A DNA stretch of 64,000 bases, from the NCBI RefSeq assembly GCF_003308995.1, contig NZ_QFFJ01000002.1, positions 868,001 to 932,000 on the forward strand. The letters run 5' to 3'. Positions 58,434 to 64,000 of this stretch are shown here, piece after piece. This DNA is from Chitinophaga flava. Its GTDB lineage: Bacteria; Bacteroidota; Bacteroidia; Chitinophagales; Chitinophagaceae. A model generated the notes under the pieces. That model saw nothing but the letters and a program-made list of their open reading frames with translations, was not told the DNA's origin and searched no databases. Position 1 is the first letter of the stretch; each line of letters starts with the position of its first letter. Position numbers and translations under genes: made by a program.

Positions 58434-58775
58434 ATGAAGGTATTATCCTTTGCATGTATGTTCTCAGTGATGGCAATGACAACAGTATCATCATTTGCTA
58501 ACTCAGTAGCACCAACAGCAACAAACACGATCAACAAACGTCCATACGCTCAATATTTCGTTAAGTACGCGACTCAAATTGGGACGATAACGCTTGAAGC
58601 AGATTTTTCTGATACTATTGAGAATATAAAGAGTAAGATATACGATAAAACGGGTATACTTCCGGAAAAGCAACGATTAATCTATGCTGGCAAACAGTTA
58701 GAGGATGGAAGGACGCTCAGTGATTATAATATTCTGCCCGGATCAACAATGCATTTAGCTATTCGTGAAATTTAA
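58434..58775 (+). CDS. exported ubiquitin homologue without the C-terminal diglycine
   Basis: 113 residues. Residues 1-~22 are a signal peptide (MKVLSFACMFSVMAMTTVSS, then FA-N). Residues ~40-113 align with eukaryotic ubiquitin almost end to end with one extra residue in the first turn. By hand 49 of 73 aligned positions are identical, including the stretch AGKQLEDGRTLSDYNI and KQRLI. Lysines equivalent to K6, K27, K29, K33 and K48 are kept. K11 is Ile and K63 is Pro. Ile44 and His68 are kept, but Leu8 and Val70 are Ala. The end is HLAIREI, so the Gly-Gly needed for conjugation is missing. Bacteroides fragilis has a comparable secreted ubiquitin. The gene is AT-rich compared with its neighbours, which fits transfer. 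It has its own terminator and stands alone. Confidence 0.93.
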   Translation: MKVLSFACMFSVMAMTTVSSFANSVAPTATNTINKRPYAQYFVKYATQIGTITLEADFSDTIENIKSKIYDKTGILPEKQRLIYAGKQLEDGRTLSDYNILPGSTMHLAIREI

Positions 58776-58817
58776 AAATATGGGCAATCTGATACAAATC
58801 AGATTGCCCATATTTTT
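58774..58817 (+). terminator. intrinsic terminator of the ubiquitin-like gene
   Basis: A 20-bp perfect stem: 58774-58793 pairs with 58798-58817 over an ACAA loop. It overlaps the stop codon by two bases and is followed by a T run. Confidence 0.9.
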
Positions 58818-59069
58818 TGAACCACCAACATCAGTTTAGGCTGCCCGAAACTAATCAAAACCCTGCCCCGTCCTCCATTCTCCATTCTCTCTGATAAAAG
58901 AAGCCCATTTATAAACTAGCCTTTTGATATCATCTATTTTTCAAACGCTGTCCGGATCTCTATTGCAAAATGAAACCGGTTATATTCAGTATGCTTAAAT
59001 ATTGGCCGCCTGGAAAATTACCGGACATTCTTAAAAAGAATGATTATTTTATGGGTATATCTTCTACCT

Positions 59070-60161
59070 ATGAACCAACGACTCCTTTCGCTGGACGTTA
59101 TGCGGGGTGTAATCATGATCCTGCTGGCAGCAGAAAGTGCTCATCTGTACTGGTCACTCGACAGTTTGTCATCCACGGGTTTCTTTCATGAAATCGTGCA
59201 ACAATTTTTCCACCACCCCTGGAATGGTTTGCGGGCCTGGGACCTGGTGCAGCCTGCCTTTATGACCATGGCCGGCGCTGCCCTGTATATTTCCTGGCAT
59301 TATAAGTCGTTACAGGGTGTCACCTGGCGGCAAAATTTTAAACATATTGCATTGCGTTGCGGGAAATTATTTATATTCGGTACCGCATTGCATTGCGTAT
59401 ATGCGGGCAGGTTAGTCTGGGAGTTGTGGAATGTGCTTACGCAGTTGTCTGTCACCACAATCATTGCATATCTTATTATCCGCCGTCCTATTGTTTTTCA
59501 GTTGGTAGTTAGCCTGTTGTTGCTGATTGCCACCGAGTGTATGTATCGTTGTTTCCTGTTACCGGGTTTTGAAGCCCCATTTGCCCAGGGACATAATTTT
59601 GGTGCCTACATGGATACTGTATTGATGGGAAAGATCAATCCGGATGGATGGGTAACGATCAACTTCATCCCAACGGCCGCACACACCATCTGGGGGGTAC
59701 TGGCAGGCAGGCTTCTGATCAGTGGAGCATCCTGGCGCCGTAAGATCACCTGGCTGGTTATCGCAGGTATCATCGGCCTGATCGCCGGTTATGGCCTGGA
59801 TGCTGCTGGTGTTACTCCCATCATCAAACGTATCAGCACATCTTCTTTTGTGCTGGTATCAGGAGGTTGGGTAATGCTGTTGCTGGCGCTGATATACTGG
59901 CTCACCGATGTCAGAGGACATGTGCGGTACGCCTGGATAGCCACAGCAGTAGGCATGAATGCGATCTTTATATACCTGTTTTTTGAAACCGTAGGCGTGC
60001 AATGGGTCAATCCCACCACCGGCATTTTTGTGAAAGGGTTTACTGCCATGATTGGCGTACCCGAAGAGATTAGAGAGGTGCTGTCTGCCCTTACCGTACT
60101 GGCCCTCGAATGGGGACTCTGTTACGGACTGTATAAAAAGAAGATGTTTTTCAAAATTTAA
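59070..60161 (+). CDS. heparan-alpha-glucosaminide N-acetyltransferase-like membrane protein (DUF5009 type)
   Basis: 363 residues from the ATG at 59070; a frame start at 59040 adds ten residues before the conserved RLLSLDVMRG. It has about nine or ten hydrophobic helices. The family opening RLLSLDVMRGVIMILL and the WDLVQPAFMTMAGAALYISW segment match the HGSNAT/NagX and YeiB-like acyltransferases that transfer acetyl from cytoplasmic acetyl-CoA to a glycan on the other side. The conserved His for acetyl transfer may be in PTAAHTIWG (uncertain). The acceptor is probably an amino sugar in the periplasm. The gene is alone; the ubiquitin gene to its left has a terminator. Confidence 0.8.
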   Translation: MNQRLLSLDVMRGVIMILLAAESAHLYWSLDSLSSTGFFHEIVQQFFHHPWNGLRAWDLVQPAFMTMAGAALYISWHYKSLQGVTWRQNFKHIALRCGKLFIFGTALHCVYAGRLVWELWNVLTQLSVTTIIAYLIIRRPIVFQLVVSLLLLIATECMYRCFLLPGFEAPFAQGHNFGAYMDTVLMGKINPDGWVTINFIPTAAHTIWGVLAGRLLISGASWRRKITWLVIAGIIGLIAGYGLDAAGVTPIIKRISTSSFVLVSGGWVMLLLALIYWLTDVRGHVRYAWIATAVGMNAIFIYLFFETVGVQWVNPTTGIFVKGFTAMIGVPEEIREVLSALTVLALEWGLCYGLYKKKMFFKI

Positions 60162-60189
60162 TAGCTATCTGAGAAACCCTTGTGGACAC

Positions 60190-60218
60190 AAAAAGCCGTC
60201 TTAAAAAGGCGGCTTTTT
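60190..60218. terminator. hairpin terminator between convergent genes
   Basis: AAAAAGCCG (60190-60198) pairs with CGGCTTTTT (60210-60218), with T run on the plus strand and A run on the minus strand. It serves the acyltransferase-like gene (stop 60161) and the MFS gene (stop 60234). Confidence 0.8.
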
Positions 60219-60233
60219 CTTTTGCCCTAATCG

Positions 60234-61391
60234 TTAATCCTGTTTCAAACCCTGTACCATCAGCACTATCAGCAAACCGCATATTGCCATGATGCCAAAG
60301 GAAACTCGCAGGCTGGTAGCCTGGGCTACAAAACCTACCAGTGGTGGTACTACCAGAAACCCCAGATATCCGATAGTGGAAATGGAGGCCAGTGTCTGGC
60401 CACTGTTGGTGGTTTTGGATTTTCCTGCCAGACTGAACACCAGTGGCACAATACAGGATACGCCCATACCGGTGCACATAAACCCAATGGTGGTGATCAC
60501 CGGATGAGGCAGGAAGATGGCCAGCAGCAGCCCGATGAGGATGAGCCATCCACTGTAGAATAATATGTTTCTGATGCCAAGCCGGGCTACGAGCCGGTCG
60601 CCAACAAAACGGCCGGTGGTCATAGCGGCCATGTACAGCATAAAAATGGCGGTAGCCGCGATGGGCGTGCCACCGGCTACCTTATGAAAATAGATACTGC
60701 TCCAGTCGTACATCGTGTTTTCGGTGGCCATACAGGCAAAACAGATAAAGGAAAAACGCAGCAGTGATTTGTCGGGTAGCGAAAATGCCGGCTTACGGGT
60801 GGTTTGCGGGATGGGTTGATCAGGATAGGTCTTCGGCCCGTAATACAGTGTGAAGGCGAGCAACAACACACTGACGATCAGCATATGCCAGGAGGGAGCA
60901 ACGTTCATAGACACCATCAGGTAACCGATACCTGCACCGGTAGAACCGGCGATGCTCCAGATACCGTGAAAGGTGGTCATGATGGATTTGGAATACTGAT
61001 GTTGCACCTGCACGGCCTGTGCGTTCATAGAGAGGTTCATCAGGTTTCGGGCAGAACCGAAACAGAACAGGGTGAGCGCCAGCTGCCACAGGCTGGTGGT
61101 AAAGCCGGGCACACTCAGTACCAGGTTAAAGATCAGCGCACCTATCACCATGATCTTACGGCTGCTGAAACTGCCCAGCAGTTTGCCTGTCACCGGCATG
61201 GTCAGCATCAGCCCTATGGGCAGTGCCAGCAGCACCAGACCCAGCTGGGCTTCGTTGAGATGAAGCTGCTGTTGTATGGATGGTATCCGGGATGCCCAGG
61301 TGGAATAACCCAGGCCGGAGATAAAGAAGAATACTGAAACGGCAATCCTGTATTGCCTGGCATCGGTTGTCTGCGGGATCTCTATGAACAT
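60234..61391 (-). CDS. YbjJ-like MFS transporter
   Basis: 385 residues with twelve hydrophobic helices. The opening SGLGYSTWASRIPSIQQQL, then LGLVLLALPIGLMLTMPVTG, and the mid-protein ATENTMYDWSSIYF are typical of the YbjJ-type MFS. The conserved Arg-Ile-Pro in the first loop and the charged loop 2-3 (GSFSSRK) are present. It probably exports a small molecule, but no substrate can be read. It is not operonic with the neighbouring cyclase, being 71 bp away with its own start. Confidence 0.82.
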   Translation of the reverse strand: MFIEIPQTTDARQYRIAVSVFFFISGLGYSTWASRIPSIQQQLHLNEAQLGLVLLALPIGLMLTMPVTGKLLGSFSSRKIMVIGALIFNLVLSVPGFTTSLWQLALTLFCFGSARNLMNLSMNAQAVQVQHQYSKSIMTTFHGIWSIAGSTGAGIGYLMVSMNVAPSWHMLIVSVLLLAFTLYYGPKTYPDQPIPQTTRKPAFSLPDKSLLRFSFICFACMATENTMYDWSSIYFHKVAGGTPIAATAIFMLYMAAMTTGRFVGDRLVARLGIRNILFYSGWLILIGLLLAIFLPHPVITTIGFMCTGMGVSCIVPLVFSLAGKSKTTNSGQTLASISTIGYLGFLVVPPLVGFVAQATSLRVSFGIMAICGLLIVLMVQGLKQD

Positions 61392-61462
61392 CTGCTATGA
61401 AACATACCTCTTTGAAGAGCCATGAGGAACGCAAAATTAGATAAATCCGGATACTTATGCTA

Positions 61463-62350
61463 TCATTTTGACAACCTGGCCATAGCCCTGACAGGGAAAG
61501 TGCCGGCGCCTTTGAACTTAGGTGGCACTGCGCTGAAGGTGAAGCCGTCTTCCGGCAGCAGGCTCAGGTTGCAGAGATGTTCCACAATCAGGATCTCCGC
61601 GCCCAGCAGGATGCTATGTACCGGCCTCGTACGACCCTGGGTATTGTCAATGTTATGGGAATCGATGCCTACCAGCTGAACGGCACAGTCACGCAGATAG
61701 ATGGCAGCATCTTCTGTGAGATAGGGATGGTTTTCGTAATACACAGGTGTGTTCCAGTGGGTGTCCCAGCCGGTATGTACCAGTACCGCGCGGTTGCGGA
61801 TTTCATGGTTGCGCAGCATGTCGGCAGTTACGGCCAGTGACTGCGTATAAGGAACACGTATCACAACAGCGTCCAGGTCGGCAAAGCGTTCCAGCGGCAC
61901 CTCCGACAGATCTTTGCCATCAGCATAACGATAGAAAGGGCAGTCAATGTACGTGCCGGTATTGGTAACCATTTCTATCTTTCCGATCTGGAAAGTGGTG
62001 TCACCATCATAAAATTTTGCGGAATCTTCCCGGCTCAGATAGTCGCAAATGATAGGAGCGGGCAGCCCTTTGTAGGTCACCAGTCCATCTTCTATGGTAT
62101 GGCTCAGGTCTACCAGGTAACTTTGTCCGCCGGTATTAATAGGTTTACGTTTATGCGGTTCCGTGATAATTTCCTTGTTGAGGATATGGGTTTCGCCTAC
62201 CATGAGCAAACGCATGTCAGCCACAATATAGTCTGCCAGCTCTTTGTCAGATATGTCATCACCGGCGATATCGAGCCGGAAATCCTCGCCCCGGATGCCT
62301 CCACCGTTGGTAAAACGGATATCGAAATCAAATTTTACTCTTTTGTTCAT
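61463..62350 (-). CDS. cyclase family protein (kynurenine formamidase-like fold) with altered metal motif
   Basis: 295 residues. Residues ~78-290 form the cyclase fold (DLSHTIEDGLVTYKGLPAP, then VLVHTGWDTHWNT and LVGIDSHNIDNTQ). The family metal motif HxGTHxDxPxH is present as N-T-G-T-Y-I-D-C-P-F-Y (130-140): the three histidines are Asn130, Tyr134 and Tyr140, while Asp136 is kept. Either another metal site or no metal chemistry is used. The ~75-residue N-terminal extension (DISDKELADYIVADMRLL) is not part of the normal fold. It could be a divergent hydrolase or an inactive regulator. It is divergent from the beta-helix gene at 62402. Confidence 0.8.
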   Translation of the reverse strand: MNKRVKFDFDIRFTNGGGIRGEDFRLDIAGDDISDKELADYIVADMRLLMVGETHILNKEIITEPHKRKPINTGGQSYLVDLSHTIEDGLVTYKGLPAPIICDYLSREDSAKFYDGDTTFQIGKIEMVTNTGTYIDCPFYRYADGKDLSEVPLERFADLDAVVIRVPYTQSLAVTADMLRNHEIRNRAVLVHTGWDTHWNTPVYYENHPYLTEDAAIYLRDCAVQLVGIDSHNIDNTQGRTRPVHSILLGAEILIVEHLCNLSLLPEDGFTFSAVPPKFKGAGTFPVRAMARLSK

Positions 62351-62401
62351 AGGTGAATAATTTCCTGTTTTGTGCGTTTATAAATGTACGATATTAGCGC
62401 C

Positions 62402-63706
62402 ATGCATAGAGAATTTCAGCTTATCACCTGCGAGGATGCCATCAGCAGGTACCAGGTACATACGAAGATCTACGAGAGTGAAGCCGCTTTCCTGGATATA
62501 GAAAGTAAAGACAGCTACTTTTACCTCCATACCGGCGACCTGCACCTGCAGGGCGATTTTATGCTGGACACCGATACCCTGGAAGATGCGCCCGATGGTA
62601 AACCTATCCTGGGTTTTCTCGTAATCGGCAACTTGGAAGTGGAAGGCAGCATCCTCAATGAAACCGGCGATTATGGCCCTATCCTCTATGTAGCAGGCAA
62701 TGTGTCCTGCCGGCATCTGCTCATTGGTGGCTCCCCTACAAGGGTGACCGGCAATATCATTGTTACCGAAGTGATCATACTGCATTATAATCATGGATGG
62801 ATGCAGTGTGATGGTACTTTCATCGCTCCTGTGATGATTGTGGAAGATTATTACCTGATGCCTGCTGCCAAAAACATCAGCCTTTTCTATTACAACGACC
62901 GTGATCCCGAAAGCCCTGCAGACAATGCCTGCGAGGAATCGGAAGATGGTGATGATATCATCTCCCACAAACTGCGTGCACTGCTCAACAATACCCTTAC
63001 CACCGACTTTGAAGAGCTGCGCCGTGATCTGGCTGCCGGAGAAAGTGTATTGCAACGGCAGGAACAGCCGGCCAGCTACTGGCAGCAGAAAGTCCGCAAA
63101 AGCTGGCGCGACCTGAAACGGGTGCCGCTGGAACTGCGTACGGCGGAGTTATGCCAGGAAGTGTTGCGTGAAAGCGTAGGTGCGTTGGCGTATTTTCCTG
63201 AGGATATGCTCACACCTGAACTGGCAGCTACAGCTGTTGCAAAAGACGGCAAAGCCCTGCGTTATCTGCCATCAGAGATGATCACACGCGAACTCTGTTA
63301 TGCCGCCGCCCGCAACGGAGCTATCTTACGCACCGATATCCCGGAATCATTTTACGAACATGCCTTGTTATGTCTCATCATCAAAAGCGCCGACTGGCAA
63401 ATGGAACAGGTACCCAGGGCTTTTATGACAGAAGACATGTTTGTGCTGTACGTGAAAGCCGGCCGTGGCGCCTGGCTGGACCGTTACTGTGAAGAGGCCG
63501 GCTTGTCCAAACAACGTATACTCGAGCGCGTGATAGCAGACGATATCGCATACCTGGAAAATATTTTCAACTGGCATCTGTCGACTGCTACCTACGCCTT
63601 TGCCCGGAAACGTTACGACTGTCCTGAATACGAGGAAGCCTGGAAAAATATCACCGAAAGGTTTGCCCGTAAAATAGCGCGGCTGAACGTTAGTCCATCG
63701 TCATAA
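62402..63706 (+). CDS. beta-helix and DUF4116-like repeat protein
   Basis: 434 residues from the ATG at 62402; an ATG at 62384 would add six residues. A -33 TTTG (62369-62372) is 19 bp before a weak -7 (TATTAG). Residues ~50-170 are a right-handed beta-helix-like stretch (FLVIGNLEVEGSILN, LYVAGNVSCRHLLIGG, VTGNIIVTEVIIL), as in polymer-forming bactofilin-like folds. Residues ~235-420 are short helical repeats (LRTAELCQEVLRESVGALAYFPEDML, MITRELCYAAARNGAIL, cited in pieces), resembling DUF4116. No signal peptide. Function unknown; it could be a cytoplasmic scaffold. It overlaps the end of the MDR gene tail to tail by 17 bp. Confidence 0.7.
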   Translation: MHREFQLITCEDAISRYQVHTKIYESEAAFLDIESKDSYFYLHTGDLHLQGDFMLDTDTLEDAPDGKPILGFLVIGNLEVEGSILNETGDYGPILYVAGNVSCRHLLIGGSPTRVTGNIIVTEVIILHYNHGWMQCDGTFIAPVMIVEDYYLMPAAKNISLFYYNDRDPESPADNACEESEDGDDIISHKLRALLNNTLTTDFEELRRDLAAGESVLQRQEQPASYWQQKVRKSWRDLKRVPLELRTAELCQEVLRESVGALAYFPEDMLTPELAATAVAKDGKALRYLPSEMITRELCYAAARNGAILRTDIPESFYEHALLCLIIKSADWQMEQVPRAFMTEDMFVLYVKAGRGAWLDRYCEEAGLSKQRILERVIADDIAYLENIFNWHLSTATYAFARKRYDCPEYEEAWKNITERFARKIARLNVSPSS

Positions 63707-64000
63707 CCAGTTTACGGCCATAGGTCTGATTATTCTCCATCAGCAGGTGTGCCTGCTTCACAGTATCAGCGCTTAAACTGCCTACCACCTGTACGGCAGG
63801 AGGGGTGACTATCTGATCGTTGATCAGTGCGGTGAGCTGTTGCAGGTTTTGTCCGTACCATTCGACCTTGCCTGCTGCCATATACGCGTAGTTGGAGATG
63901 TTCAGGACATGGCAACCTTTGTCGAACAGCAGTTCCCGTGTGCGCTCAGTACCCAGAAAGGTGATGTCCGCATAGTTTTTGTTGAGCCCTAGCACTTCCG
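63690..64000 (-). CDS. MDR/quinone oxidoreductase-type protein, C-terminal end (gene continues beyond window)
   Basis: The reading frame runs to the window edge, with only the last ~103 residues visible. The terminal segment (AHLLMENNQTYGRKLVMTMD) has the helix-then-strand end typical of zinc-independent medium-chain dehydrogenases/quinone reductases, and the preceding residues fit the end of the catalytic domain (LTALINDQIVTPP). The nucleotide-binding part is outside the window, so the specificity is unknown. The stop is TAA at 63690-63692. It overlaps the convergent gene to the left by 17 bp. Confidence 0.7.
   Translation of the reverse strand, partial: EVLGLNKNYADITFLGTERTRELLFDKGCHVLNISNYAYMAAGKVEWYGQNLQQLTALINDQIVTPPAVQVVGSLSADTVKQAHLLMENNQTYGRKLVMTMD

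Noticed and set aside
58970..59191. 73-codon frame before the acyltransferase-like gene
   Set aside because: It overlaps the real gene in another frame and has no protein-like features.

Overview
The window comes from a Bacteroidota chromosome and looks most like a Chitinophaga-type member of the Chitinophagaceae. Reasons seen in the sequence: a FecR anti-sigma factor, SusC-like/TonB-dependent receptors, PorP/SprF-family proteins paired with giant surface proteins ending in the type IX secretion (gliding-motility type) C-terminal domain, LytTR/LytS-type two-component pairs, almost no Shine-Dalgarno sites, and several promoters with the Bacteroidota -7 box TAnnTTTG. The species assignment is inference. 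No tRNA, rRNA, CRISPR array, prophage or intact insertion sequence was seen.

Layout. 1-4.4 kb: the end of a fecR gene, a TetR regulator next to a HelD-like RNA-polymerase recycling motor, a DUF1543 protein and a small acidic protein. 4.4-12.2 kb: a TlpA-like thioredoxin, a thiolase, a P-type ATPase/2-hydroxyacid dehydrogenase operon and an ArnT-like glycosyltransferase. 12.4-18.3 kb: an unrecognised two-gene operon, a PAS histidine kinase with a receiver-Crp fusion regulator, a pirin and a DUF3829 lipoprotein. 18.4-24.3 kb: large-subunit catalase, sulfatase, a candidate small RNA, a small exported LTxxQ-like protein, and an AraC regulator divergent from a small exported protein with a 21-bp-spaced direct repeat between them.

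24.4-33.3 kb is one long urease operon: ureA, ureB, ureC, ureE, ureF, ureG, ureD, a UreJ/UreH-type nickel permease, a urea channel and a TonB-dependent receptor. It would supply the apoenzyme, the nickel-insertion chaperones, nickel entry across both membranes and urea entry.

33.3-46.0 kb is a tandem duplication of a two-gene module, a ~1,800-residue secreted beta-helix/Ig-repeat protein followed by a PorP/SprF partner. It shows a 338-bp identical block that suggests gene conversion. 46.1-49.4 kb: AraC regulator, NrtR-like degenerate NUDIX regulator with a short coupled protein, prolyl-4-hydroxylase-like oxygenase and a metallophosphatase. 49.8-56.3 kb: outer-membrane beta-barrel receptor, LytTR/LytS pair, and an ABC1 kinase with a TetR-fold partner. 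56.5-64 kb: RtcB RNA ligase with a possible 14-codon leader, a secreted ubiquitin homologue lacking the terminal Gly-Gly, an acyltransferase-like membrane protein, a YbjJ-like MFS exporter, a cyclase-family protein lacking the usual histidines, a beta-helix/DUF4116-like repeat protein, and the end of an MDR oxidoreductase.

The most unusual single gene is the exported ubiquitin homologue at 58434-58775. All identities quoted are hand counts from visible sequence; nothing was searched or computed.
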